Shown here: piece by piece, positions 8,235-18,230 of the stretch
Layout: each line of letters starts with the position of its first letter
How positions within the stretch are numbered: the stretch's first letter is position 1
NCBI GenBank assembly: GCA_017412605.1
Contig: JAFPWY010000003.1
Span: 301,207-365,206 of the forward strand
Origin: Fibrobacter sp.
GTDB taxonomy: Bacteria > Fibrobacterota > Fibrobacteria > Fibrobacterales > Fibrobacteraceae
Reading direction: 5' to 3'
DNA length: 64,000 nt
Position numbers and translations under genes: made by a program
Notes under the pieces: model-generated
The model's database searches: none
The model's input: the letters and a program-made list of their open reading frames with translations, nothing else
Told to the model about the DNA's origin: nothing

Positions 8235-9842
8235 CTAAAACATCACATGATACGGGATTTGCTTATCGAAACGACGCCCCTTGAGGTCGTGGTAGCCATT
8301 CAAATTATTAGAACGGGCGGGCGACATCGTATTGTCAGGGCGAACGACACTCGGTTCAATAGCCGTCGTTCCGGACGAACTTGAAATTCCGCTGTCGCTT
8401 GAACCCGGCGCAATTTCCGAAGAACTGGAAACGGCCGCCGAACTTGAAATATTCACCGAACTCGAGGATTCCACGGCAGGTTCCGGCAACTTCGCCGCCT
8501 TGAATTGGAACTTCTGGTTATCCGTCCCGGTGCGGACCCACGTAATCACGGGCATTCCCGCATCCTTCGAGATGTTCAGCACATCGCCCACGAAGTCGCT
8601 ATCGTAATCGCCATAAACGTAATAGCCCTTGTTCACAGACGCATTTTCAATGCGGATATTGCAAGCAGTCTCAGATGTCTTGACGGTATCAAGCAAAGCC
8701 TTGGGCGGGCAATAATAGCGACCGGTCGCAAAGTTCTTGAGCGTGTAATGGCGTGCGGAATCGCCCTTTGCAATCACCCACAGCTGAGCATCAGCAGATT
8801 CGTCCGTCGGACGCTGCACCACGATGCCGTTTTCGTCTTCGAGTGCCATGTTGCTATGCGTCACCGTCAGGCGGTAGCCCCCTTCGGCAAGCGGAGCGTT
8901 GTTTACTTTGTCTACACCCGTCGAGGTGCGCTTGATTTTCTGGATATTCGCATCCTCGTCATAATACAGGTAGTCAATATTCACGGAACGGCGGTAAGTC
9001 CAGCCGCCCGGAGAGTTCGCGCCGTGATACATAAAATACCAGTGCCCGAGATACTTGAAAATCGCCTGGTGGTTCGTCTCGGAATTGTCAAGCTTATCGT
9101 TGATGACGCCCTTCTGCGTCCAGGGGCCATTCAAACTGGGCGCCATTGAGTAGTTCGTCGTGGAGGGGTAACCCGAAGCGTAACTGAAGTAGTAGTTGCC
9201 GCGGTACTTGTGCATCCACGGGGCCTCGAAAAAGTCCTTAATCTTGATATCTTCGGGAGTACTCGCAAGTTCAAGCATGTTCTCCTTGAGTTTCACGCGA
9301 CGGCCCGCATTCCACGAGCCCCAATACATCCAGATATCATCGCCATCGTAGAAAATCGCGGGGTCGATATTCAGCGCCACGTCGTTCTGCGTGTTGTCGG
9401 TAACGAGCGCCTGCCCGATAGCGTCCTTCCACGGGCCCGACGGATGGTCCGCCACCGCGACGCCAATCGCAAAGCCTTCGCTACCATTTTCCTTGATTGT
9501 CGCATGGTGCACCGCCACATACCAGTAGAACTTGCCGTTACGGTATTCGCAATGTCCCGCGAACGCGCTCGCATTCGCCCACTTGAAAGTCTTGACGCTC
9601 AGCACCGCACCGTAGTCGTGATAGTTTTCCATGTCATCGGTCACCATCACGTGCCAGTCGTTCATCACGAACGCCTTGTTGTTATTGCCCTGCGGGCCCT
9701 GCTCGTCGTGCCCCGCGAAAATGAACAGGCTATCGTGATACACGAGCGCCGCCGCATCCGCCGAATAAAAATCAGTCGTGAGCGGATTCGCCGCGAGACA
9801 AGCCGCAGCCAGGAGCAGAACGATTGAAAAAATTTTACGCAT
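8235..9842 (-). CDS. Secreted GH43 glycoside hydrolase with C-terminal beta-trefoil-like domain
   Basis: A 535-aa exported enzyme with a signal peptide of about 18 residues. The GH43 five-bladed propeller carries the three carboxylates: base D29 (YSADAA), modulator D160 (NIDPAIFYD) and acid E206 (FFEAPWMHKY). GH43 enzymes cleave arabinose or xylose linkages in hemicellulose. Residues ~320-450 resemble a ricin/trefoil-type module (YTLKNFATGRYY, DNQKFQF). A Ser-rich linker and the tail DLKGRRFDKQIPYHVMF follow. The downstream gene of a pair: the preceding arabinanase ends 26 bp upstream and has the same tail. The exact substrate is uncertain. Confidence 0.9.
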   Translation of the reverse strand: MRKIFSIVLLLAAACLAANPLTTDFYSADAAALVYHDSLFIFAGHDEQGPQGNNNKAFVMNDWHVMVTDDMENYHDYGAVLSVKTFKWANASAFAGHCEYRNGKFYWYVAVHHATIKENGSEGFAIGVAVADHPSGPWKDAIGQALVTDNTQNDVALNIDPAIFYDGDDIWMYWGSWNAGRRVKLKENMLELASTPEDIKIKDFFEAPWMHKYRGNYYFSYASGYPSTTNYSMAPSLNGPWTQKGVINDKLDNSETNHQAIFKYLGHWYFMYHGANSPGGWTYRRSVNIDYLYYDEDANIQKIKRTSTGVDKVNNAPLAEGGYRLTVTHSNMALEDENGIVVQRPTDESADAQLWVIAKGDSARHYTLKNFATGRYYCPPKALLDTVKTSETACNIRIENASVNKGYYVYGDYDSDFVGDVLNISKDAGMPVITWVRTGTDNQKFQFKAAKLPEPAVESSSSVNISSSAAVSSSSEIAPGSSDSGISSSSGTTAIEPSVVRPDNTMSPARSNNLNGYHDLKGRRFDKQIPYHVMF

Positions 9843-9868
9843 AACAAAAACTTTTTTTGGGAGATCCC

Positions 9869-11911
9869 CTAGAACATCACCCTGTACGGGATTTGCCTGT
9901 CGAAGGCGCGGCCCTTCAGGTCGCGGTAGGCCTTGCGAGCGGGCGTTTGAGAATCGTGGCGGATAGCACGCGGGACAATTGCGTCCGTGCCCGAAGAACT
10001 GGACAAAATACCGGCAATTTCCGAGCTGCTAGATGAGGCCGTTGAATCTGCCAAAGAGGAACTGGAAAGCGGTTCGCCGCACGGTTCCTGATTGCAGACA
10101 ATCTCCCCCGACGAGCTCGCGAACACGATGTTCCTGACAATCGCCTCGCCCGAAATGCTGGATGCTGTCAGGTAAAAGTCCTTCACACCGCCGATACTCT
10201 TGAGGTTCGAGCAAGTCACCGTTGTCCATCCGTTAGCAACCGACTTCGCATTGGCCGCCACCAGTTCGCATTCCGAAAGAACGGTCCCGTCCTTCTTGCC
10301 GTCGCGAATGCTGAGCTTGCCGCTGGTAAGGCTCTTCACCTCGATAGCCACGTCCACAGACTTGATGGAATCCGTCACCACGTTCTCGAAAATCGCGTAG
10401 CCACCGTCCTTGATGGCGAACTCGTCATCTGCCGTCAGACGCACGCGGATGCCGTTGTCAAAACCGTTCGCGGGAATCGTATCGCGAATCACGCGCAAGA
10501 AGTCGATGCGGTCGAGTTCCGCAAAATTGCCGTTCGGCGAAGGCTCCAGTTCGATGAAGTTGCCGCCACGCTTGAGTTTTGCAGGCACCATCACGACAGA
10601 TTTTTCGGGGAATGTGCCCCACTCCCCCATTGGCGGGAGCGTCACCGTCTGCGACTTGCCATTCACCGTCACCTTGTGCGTCGCGGCCGCATCGCCACCG
10701 TTGGCGTAGCGGTAACGCAGCAGGTAGTCCCCCGCCTGCATAATGTTCATCGGCAGGCGAATCTTGGAGCCCTCGGTATTCACGTACGCAAGGTATTCCC
10801 CGTTCGAGGCCGTATTGCTCCGCGTAATCGCGAGGTCGCCCGACACCGCACGCGTCAGCACGCCATGCTCCACCTCGGCACTCAAATAACGCCCGAGGAA
10901 GGGCTGTCCCATCTCAGCCCAGTTATCCTCGGTAAACACGACATCACGGATGTGGATATGGTTGTACTTGTCGCCATTCAAATCATAGTAGTGATGCACA
11001 AAGCGCACGCGGTTCAAGTCCTGGAAGGCCTCGCCGCCGCCCGGCCCCACGTAGCGCCCGTAACGTTCCAAGAGAATCGTGCCGCCACCGGTCGCCATAT
11101 CGTTCCCTGCGCGGTCCTTGTACGGGCCCGTCACCTTGTCGGCACGGCCATAAGCCGTCTTGTAGGTGGTCTGCTCGATGTTCGCACCCTGCTGGCAACA
11201 CTTGTCCCAAGCTGTAAAGAGGAAATACTTCCCCCCATGTTCAATGAGGCTCGGTCCTTCTTCCGCACCCTCGCTCGCCTTGCTCGTACGGCGGGCAATG
11301 TTATAAACCGTCTTGTCATCGCTCGCCTGGTAACCCGATTGCGCGTCCAGCTTGATCAGCTGAATACCGAGCCCGAACGAACCGAATGCCATCCAGTAAT
11401 TGCCCTCGGTATCACGCACCACGTCGGCATCAATCGCGTTGTACTTGTCCGAAGTCACGGTGTGGAAAACATGGCCATGGTCCTTCCAGCCGTAGCCCTC
11501 CGTTCCGGGCATAATCGAAGTCGTCGCCTGGTAGCCAATAGCCGAAGAGCGCTTGCCGAAAACGGAAACGCAATAATAGGCGCGGAATTCGCCGTTCATG
11601 TAGTAAAGATCCGGAGCCCAGATGCCCTCGGTACCGGGTGCATACTCGTAGGCCCACTGCGGAATCGCGTTCACGGTGGACTTATGGTCGTGCCAGGTGT
11701 AGGCATCTTCGGAGGTCCACAGTTGCAGATTGTTGTTCGTGCTCATGAGGGCGTAGCCGTCCTCGAACCGCACCATGCTCGGGTCGTGACCGGGCTGCAG
11801 GTTGTCTTTCGCATACCAATCTGCGGAAAAAGCAAACGACACTCCAAACGCAACCCCCAGGCCCACACACCCAAACATAGCGCCCAAACGGCAACGAAAT
11901 CCCAAACACAT
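9869..11911 (-). CDS. Secreted GH43 arabinanase-like enzyme with CBM6-type domain
   Basis: A 680-aa exported enzyme. After the signal peptide (cleavage near SFA-FSA) the GH43 catalytic domain shows D43 (GHDPSMVR), D161 (NAIDADVV) and E218 (EEGPSLIEHGG), a layout typical of endo-1,5-alpha-arabinanases and their GH43 relatives. Residues about 395-490 form a CBM6/35-like beta-sandwich (NFAELDRIDFLRV at its end), then a second ~110-residue beta-rich module, a Ser-rich linker and the tail DLKGRAFDRQIPYRVMF. AGGGAG precedes the ATG. First gene of a two-gene GH43 unit; probable role in pectin/arabinan side-chain degradation. Confidence 0.9.
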   Translation of the reverse strand: MCLGFRCRLGAMFGCVGLGVAFGVSFAFSADWYAKDNLQPGHDPSMVRFEDGYALMSTNNNLQLWTSEDAYTWHDHKSTVNAIPQWAYEYAPGTEGIWAPDLYYMNGEFRAYYCVSVFGKRSSAIGYQATTSIMPGTEGYGWKDHGHVFHTVTSDKYNAIDADVVRDTEGNYWMAFGSFGLGIQLIKLDAQSGYQASDDKTVYNIARRTSKASEGAEEGPSLIEHGGKYFLFTAWDKCCQQGANIEQTTYKTAYGRADKVTGPYKDRAGNDMATGGGTILLERYGRYVGPGGGEAFQDLNRVRFVHHYYDLNGDKYNHIHIRDVVFTEDNWAEMGQPFLGRYLSAEVEHGVLTRAVSGDLAITRSNTASNGEYLAYVNTEGSKIRLPMNIMQAGDYLLRYRYANGGDAAATHKVTVNGKSQTVTLPPMGEWGTFPEKSVVMVPAKLKRGGNFIELEPSPNGNFAELDRIDFLRVIRDTIPANGFDNGIRVRLTADDEFAIKDGGYAIFENVVTDSIKSVDVAIEVKSLTSGKLSIRDGKKDGTVLSECELVAANAKSVANGWTTVTCSNLKSIGGVKDFYLTASSISGEAIVRNIVFASSSGEIVCNQEPCGEPLSSSSLADSTASSSSSEIAGILSSSSGTDAIVPRAIRHDSQTPARKAYRDLKGRAFDRQIPYRVMF

Positions 11912-12150
11912 ATAATACTCCCTGACGGTTTACCCCTAATATATCTTTTATTTTCACAAAAGTCAACAGAAAATATTTATTAAAAGTCTACATTTTTACA
12001 AAAACAAAACAATCGTAAGTGATTTTACAAAAATCAATCAAATAATAAAGTCCACATTTAAGCAAATATTCCTAAAAGCCGCTCCAAATTGACGTCACGG
12101 CAGAAAATTCCCACGAAAAACGCTTGCCAAAAAAATGTTAAATTCATATC
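11912..12150. other. AT-rich divergent intergenic region
   Basis: About 240 bp between the GH43 pair (minus) and a lipoprotein (plus). It is strongly AT-rich and should carry both promoters. No convincing hairpin, operator or small ORF was recognised. Confidence 0.5.
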
Positions 12151-13266
12151 ATGAAGAAAATTGCACTTATCTTTTTATGCAGCATCGCTCTGTTCACCGC
12201 TTGCAGCGACGATTCCTCTTCTAATGTCAAAGGTTTCTTTGAAGACTCGGACATCATCGCAAAAACACACGACGACCTACCAATCTGTTCCGACACCCAG
12301 GAAGGAACATTCGTTTACGTTAAAGACGAAAAACGGAGCTACATTTGCCAAAACAACGTATGGACTCCTGAAGAATCTTCCCAAGAATCCTCGTCTTCTA
12401 AAACCGAGGACGACTCCTCTAGCAGCGAAGCTTCTTCTAGCGAAACCAACAACACCCAGGAACCCACTTCGTCCGCGACAGACGAGCCATCTTCGTCCGA
12501 AACCGAAGATTCGTCTTCTGACACCGAAAGTTCCAGCAGCGCAGAACCGGACTCTTCTGCAGAATCCTCCTCTTCCGAGAAAGCCCCTATTATTTTTGCA
12601 ATCCGCGACATCAACGTAGGTGTATACCAGTATAAATTTTCCGATATGGACAATTTAAACTTAGTCATTTACAACAACGAAGAACAAGCTATTAGCGACC
12701 TAACATTTTTTTTATATGTATCAGGAAAACCTGAAAACATAGAACCCGTTTCAGGCGATGGAGATCAGCCGGGCACTTGCCCGCTCCTCATTGACGAAGA
12801 TATCTGCCTAATAATCGACAGCGCAGGATTTGATTCTCCCTGCAAACTTACAGATGGAACGGACGCTAACAATACACTAAGAGACAACTTTAGACGTTCC
12901 ATTCCTAAACAATTAGAGTACTCCTATAACGCATCAACAGGAGAATACGCCTATTATATACCAGTCTCTCTCGGAGATCTGGAAATTCCCCCATTAAGCC
13001 GCCTGAGAATTGACATAAACTTTTCGAGCGGAATTTACCAGAACAACATGTGCGAAACCCTTAGAACCAAGGCAAAAAAAGAACTTAATTCAACTAGCGG
13101 GGGTTGGTCCTGGATAGCCCACCAAAAAGACGTAGACGGAGCCGACTACGATGGAATCCCCCTATGGGAAAAGGATCAGGGAGACACCGAAAAAACCCCG
13201 ATTAACCCATACATCACCCTTTATATAGGCAACGAACTTATTTTTGGCATTCCCCCAACACTCTAA
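12151..13266 (+). CDS. Lipoprotein with Ser-rich linker and unknown C-terminal domain
   Basis: A 371-aa lipoprotein: signal peptide with lipobox ALFTAC (C18), then a ~50-residue Cys-containing module with SYICQNNVW, a form of the short motif common in Fibrobacter lipoproteins. Next is a ~75-residue Ser/Glu/Asp linker, and from ~residue 150 a beta-rich domain with LNLVIYNNEEQAISDL and the closing segment GGWSWIAHQKD. The C-terminal part has the look of an adhesion or carbohydrate-binding module, but no family is recognised. Base composition is more AT-rich than its neighbours. Confidence 0.8.
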   Translation: MKKIALIFLCSIALFTACSDDSSSNVKGFFEDSDIIAKTHDDLPICSDTQEGTFVYVKDEKRSYICQNNVWTPEESSQESSSSKTEDDSSSSEASSSETNNTQEPTSSATDEPSSSETEDSSSDTESSSSAEPDSSAESSSSEKAPIIFAIRDINVGVYQYKFSDMDNLNLVIYNNEEQAISDLTFFLYVSGKPENIEPVSGDGDQPGTCPLLIDEDICLIIDSAGFDSPCKLTDGTDANNTLRDNFRRSIPKQLEYSYNASTGEYAYYIPVSLGDLEIPPLSRLRIDINFSSGIYQNNMCETLRTKAKKELNSTSGGWSWIAHQKDVDGADYDGIPLWEKDQGDTEKTPINPYITLYIGNELIFGIPPTL

Positions 13267-13394
13267 GTTTACCGCATTTCACCAAACAACTTAACAAAAA
13301 CATCCCCGGTATCGCCAAGAAATTTTTTTATTGGAAACAAACATAGTCAACAATATTTGATTATATTTCATATAACCTTCATCCGGGGAAAACC

Positions 13395-14048
13395 ATGAAA
13401 AAACTCCTCCTTGCCGTGATAATGCTCCTGGCATTCACCTCGAATGCATCAGCAAACGCCAACAAGCCCCTCATTTTCGGCCTCCAACTCATAGATGCCA
13501 TCGAATACGCTGCCGGCCCCGACGCGCCAGGATACAGAGACGAAGGGGGGTACAGAATGTACCTCTCGCTCAACGCCAGCACCATGTTCGCAATTACCCC
13601 GGAGTTCGCGATCCATGCGGGACTCGGCATCGAATACCGTTACTTCTCGTTCGATATACGCGACACCGTAAACGCCATGGGCGTTTCAACAACAGGCGGA
13701 TGGACAGCGGAATCCAGCGAAAACGAAGACATGGACTACTCCGTGGGCCTCTCGATACCCTTGATGGCGCGTTACTTCCTCTTCGATGGCTTTTACGGAG
13801 AACTCGGCACCATCATCGACATAAATTTTTTCGAAAAATTTAAGCCATACTTCACGGACGAATATGTTGACATCAGCGAACAGAATACGCTCAACGTCGG
13901 CATCGGCGGCGGCGTTGGCTACATTTTCTCCTTTGGCCTGGAAATCAATGGTATGTTTACCTACGGCCTAACCAACCTATACTCAAATGCGGATTGGGTC
14001 GGCCACCGAATCTACCTCAACGTCGCTTACTGGTTTAACTACAGGTAA
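13395..14048 (+). CDS. Outer-membrane beta-barrel protein
   Basis: A 217-aa exported protein with a 22-residue signal peptide (cleavage near ASA-NA) followed by amphipathic beta strands (LNASTMFAITPEFAIHAGLG, LSIPLMARYFLFDGFYGELG) and the ending VAYWFNYR. It fits the small OmpA/OmpW-like or porin-type barrel class common in this genus. GGGGAAAA lies before the ATG and a TATATT box at about 13362. Only 17 bp separate it from the next gene, so the two are probably cotranscribed. Confidence 0.8.
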   Translation: MKKLLLAVIMLLAFTSNASANANKPLIFGLQLIDAIEYAAGPDAPGYRDEGGYRMYLSLNASTMFAITPEFAIHAGLGIEYRYFSFDIRDTVNAMGVSTTGGWTAESSENEDMDYSVGLSIPLMARYFLFDGFYGELGTIIDINFFEKFKPYFTDEYVDISEQNTLNVGIGGGVGYIFSFGLEINGMFTYGLTNLYSNADWVGHRIYLNVAYWFNYR

Positions 14049-14065
14049 GCAAGAGCTGTCAAACT

Positions 14066-15019
14066 ATGAAAAAAATCATATTGTCCGCTCTCTGTGCCGC
14101 ATCAGCCGTTTTCGCAGGCACATTCGAAACCTGGGATGGGGCCAAAGTTTATGAAGGTTCCAATCCTCAGATCCATACAGGTCTTGGCAATGGACTCGAA
14201 ACAGAAGGCTACTGGTATTATTACTATGGCAACCCGGAAACGTCTGAAATTGTTTGGCCTGCAATGATAGAACCTCTTTACGCCGAACAAAGTTTAGAGC
14301 CCGTCATTTACGAGTGCAAAGGATTTTGCGGCACGGCGATTCTAGGCAATGGATCAAATGAGCGCAATTCGTACGTCGGCGTGGGTTTCAACGTCGTTGG
14401 AGAAACATCAACAACAAATCATAATCCAGCCACCGGCGACGCATCTGCCTGGGGTGGGCTCTGCGTGACCTACACATCCGACACGGATATCGCTTTGGAA
14501 CTCGGCCTTGGCGACGACGTCGACTCCACAATCAACTACGCAAATCCGGCGGTAAATCTCCCTGCATCCAAAACAGGGAACAAGGTTGTCGCTTCATGGT
14601 CCGACTTTAAACAACCTTCATGGTACGACGGCTCTGTTAAATTTGATGGAGAAACAGCAGCAAAGCAACTTGCCGGCGTACACTTTAAAATTCAAGCGGC
14701 CCCGGGCGAATACAAATTCAACATTTGCGCCGTCGGGCCGAAAGATGGATCATGTCCGGAAAAATGCGGAGAATCAAGTGCAGAGCCCCAAATTGTCCGC
14801 GAAACATCCGCAAACAAGGCGGTTTTAAACGGGCGCACGCTCGAATTCACGGGCATAAAGGCAACCGCCGAAGTGATCAATTCGCTCGGGCAAGTCGTGA
14901 TGAAAGGCACTATAGGTAACGACGCAACGCTCAACCTTTCAACGCTCGATGCGGGAAATTACATAATACGCATCAGCGGGAAGAACGTCAATTTCACGAA
15001 GAAAATCACATTGAAGTAA
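14066..15019 (+). CDS. Secreted protein with beta-sandwich domain and T9SS-type C-terminus
   Basis: A 317-aa exported protein with a 17-residue signal peptide (AVFA-GT). The body (about 20-225) reads as a carbohydrate-binding-like beta-sandwich with aromatic patches (EGYWYYYYGN, SWSDFKQPSWYDG) seen in CBM11/galactose-binding-like modules. Residues ~245-317 form a T9SS sorting-type domain: AEVINSLGQVVMKG, LDAGNYIIRISGKN and the basic end KKITLK. It is probably exported across the outer membrane by type IX secretion. The binding target is inferred only. Confidence 0.8.
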   Translation: MKKIILSALCAASAVFAGTFETWDGAKVYEGSNPQIHTGLGNGLETEGYWYYYYGNPETSEIVWPAMIEPLYAEQSLEPVIYECKGFCGTAILGNGSNERNSYVGVGFNVVGETSTTNHNPATGDASAWGGLCVTYTSDTDIALELGLGDDVDSTINYANPAVNLPASKTGNKVVASWSDFKQPSWYDGSVKFDGETAAKQLAGVHFKIQAAPGEYKFNICAVGPKDGSCPEKCGESSAEPQIVRETSANKAVLNGRTLEFTGIKATAEVINSLGQVVMKGTIGNDATLNLSTLDAGNYIIRISGKNVNFTKKITLK

Positions 15020-15045
15020 AGCAATACAAAAAAGATTAGTATGCA

Positions 15046-15078
15046 AAAATCCCCCGGCATCGCCGAGGGATTTTTTTA
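15046..15078. terminator. Rho-independent terminator
   Basis: A stem AATCCC(C)CGGC / GCCG(A)GGGATT with an ATC loop is followed by a run of seven T on the plus strand. It separates the plus-strand T9SS gene from convergent mdh. Confidence 0.92.
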
Positions 15079-15094
15079 AAGGGTTTTTATTTGA

Positions 15095-16111
<1,017 letters not shown>

Positions 16112-16292
16112 TCAACATAGTAATGATTAAAACAACTGCAAAAAAAGCTACTTTGCCACCCCATTTTGGGCCCCAACTTCTTAAAAAATGTTTACAAATC
16201 TTTGGATAAATAATCAACATTTTCTCCCCTAGCCTCCGATTTAACGCCACAAAAACAGGATAGATTAAAAATGTTTTTGGAAAGGAGGCCTT

Positions 16293-17585
16293 ATGGCAAA
16301 GAAGAAACTACTCAGCGTAGTTGTTTTGACCGGCATATTCGCACTCACGAGCTGCGATGACTCGGAATCGACCGTCGCCGGTCCGGGATCGGAAACCACC
16401 CCGCAAATCGCGGATTTAACCACTTCAAGCTCTGACGGATTCGCTTTACCGGGGAGTTCCAGCGATGGAACCGCATTACCGGGAAGTTCGGACGGGCTTA
16501 CCATCCCCGGCAGTTCTAGCGGTACAAGCCAACAAGCAGGCATCGGCGGAGCGGATATCGGCGGCACACCCGCTACCGGAAGCTCCAGCAGCATCGGCCA
16601 AGCTGTACCGGGTTCCAGTTCAAACATCGGTGGCGCCGAAGCCAATTCCAGCAGCAACGGCCAAGCAACTCCGGGCAGTTCCAGCAACGGCCAGGCAACT
16701 CCAGGTAGCTCCAGCAACGGGCAAGTCGCTCCGGCAAGCTCCAGCAGCGCTGGCCAGGCAACCACCCCGGCTAGCTCCAGCGAAGTCGCCCAGGCTAGCG
16801 GCGGCATTTTCCTCGCCGAGGGCAAGGAAGAAGAAAAAGACCAGATGAAGGTCGTCTATAAGACACGCACTGGTTGGGATGGCGAAGGAATTCTCGCTTA
16901 TCCGGAACAGCTCTCCAGCGACAAGAAGCACGCTGTCGTGGTGTGGGGCCCGGGTGGCGGCGAAAAGCCAGACGCTTATGAAGGCATGATCCGAAGACTC
17001 GCTTCTCACGGTTTCGTCGTGATTGCACTTAAGGAATCTCCGGGCGACGCAAGCCAAGCCATGAAGGCTCTCGACTGGTTGGAACAGCAGAACAAGGATT
17101 CCAACAGCCCGCTGAACGGCAAGCTCGACATGAATACTGTCGGTTGCTCCGGCCACTCCATGGGCGGCCTTGAATCCGAGCAAGCAGCCATTAAGGACAA
17201 ACGAGTTATCACGGCGTTCCTCAACAACAGCGGAGACCGCGGTGGTGGAGCATTCAAGAACATTCCCGCCACAAAGACAGCCGGTGTCGTCTTCGGCGAA
17301 AAGGGCATGGAACACGACAATGCCATCTCTGACTACAGGAGTGCAACAAGCGTTCCCGCCTGCATGATTGAAATGACGGGAGGCCCGATGAACAGCGAAG
17401 GCGGATACGGCCACGGTTCCGGCCCATGGGACGGCATGGCCATTACGATTGCCTGGATGCGCTGGCACCTCGGTGGCGAAGACTTCCGCAAAGCAGATTT
17501 CGTCGGCACAAGCGGCAAGTACATCAACGGCAACATCATTGGCAAACAGGGCAAATGGAAAGGCGAGTGCAAGAACTTTAACTAA
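16293..17585 (+). CDS. Alpha/beta-hydrolase lipoprotein (esterase/cutinase-like)
   Basis: A 430-aa lipoprotein with lipobox ALTSC (C21). Residues ~45-170 are a long Ser/Gly/Pro linker including three tandem SNGQATPGSS-like decapeptides. The catalytic domain (~175-430) has an oxyanion segment VVVWGPGGG, the nucleophile S289 in CSGHSMGG, and a plausible triad of D342 and H374 (GYGHGSGP), as in cutinase/dienelactone-hydrolase-like esterases. A very strong AAAGGAGG lies at 16281-16288. It is likely an outer-surface esterase acting on plant cell-wall esters; the substrate is not proven. Confidence 0.87.
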   Translation: MAKKKLLSVVVLTGIFALTSCDDSESTVAGPGSETTPQIADLTTSSSDGFALPGSSSDGTALPGSSDGLTIPGSSSGTSQQAGIGGADIGGTPATGSSSSIGQAVPGSSSNIGGAEANSSSNGQATPGSSSNGQATPGSSSNGQVAPASSSSAGQATTPASSSEVAQASGGIFLAEGKEEEKDQMKVVYKTRTGWDGEGILAYPEQLSSDKKHAVVVWGPGGGEKPDAYEGMIRRLASHGFVVIALKESPGDASQAMKALDWLEQQNKDSNSPLNGKLDMNTVGCSGHSMGGLESEQAAIKDKRVITAFLNNSGDRGGGAFKNIPATKTAGVVFGEKGMEHDNAISDYRSATSVPACMIEMTGGPMNSEGGYGHGSGPWDGMAITIAWMRWHLGGEDFRKADFVGTSGKYINGNIIGKQGKWKGECKNFN

Positions 17586-17606
17586 CGAGTTTTTGTTGTG
17601 CAAAAG

Positions 17607-17633
17607 CTGGCGGCATCGGCCGTCAGTTTTTTT
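17607..17633 (+). terminator. Rho-independent terminator
   Basis: An 8-bp stem CTGGCGGC / GCCGTCAG (one G-U) with an ATCG loop is followed by eight T, 22 bp after the esterase stop. Confidence 0.92.
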
Positions 17634-18230
17634 GTATAAAGAATGCTCCTGCTTTTTTTCAAGAAGATGCGTTTACTAGCGCACTGTATCATTAAGGCGG
17701 TGTCAACTCCAAAAAAAGCAAATCTTCTGAATTTATTAGAAAAAAAATTTTGAAAGCCGAATCAGCATTTTTTTAACACAATCCGTGAACATCACGCCCC
17801 AAAAAGAGCGCTCCTAAAAAGATTTAAAGAGCCTTCATTTTTTTCACGGAACACAAAAAGAAACACCCCCAAAAAGCATCAAATTCACGCCTAAAAAGCA
17901 AACGAAGCCTACCGCGACCCCGCTTCAAAGCCCAGTAACGGCAATAAATACAGCACGAATACGGCCACATTGTAAACAAAAAATCATTACACAATCCACA
18001 AACGCTTCTCTACCAAACAAAACGAAACTGTTTTCTTACATTCGACATTTTACATTTCAAAAATAGACACAAACATTTTCTTACAAACAAAATTGTGTTA
18101 ATATAATTTATACATATTATTAATAATAAATTCAAAATTATTTTGTTCGTTTCGTTCAAACTAGAAAATTTAACTATATTAAAATTCGCCTTGTAAAATA
18201 ACACTTCACAACCAAGGCAAAAGAAGGAAT
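17634..18230. other. Long AT-rich intergenic region
   Basis: About 600 bp with no credible ORF on either strand and no recognised repeat or RNA. It is A/T-rich with many A-runs. Near its right end is a TATATT -10 box at 18175-18180, giving a predicted ~44-nt leader and a GAAGGAAT ribosome site for the next gene. Confidence 0.55.

Noticed and set aside
10676..11983. 435-aa open frame on the plus strand
   Set aside because: Antisense of the GH43 arabinanase-like gene; no signal or motif.
17634..18230. A hidden small gene or RNA
   Set aside because: No frame with a start and ribosome site exceeds trivial length, and no stable hairpin with T-run was seen; only the downstream promoter is supported.
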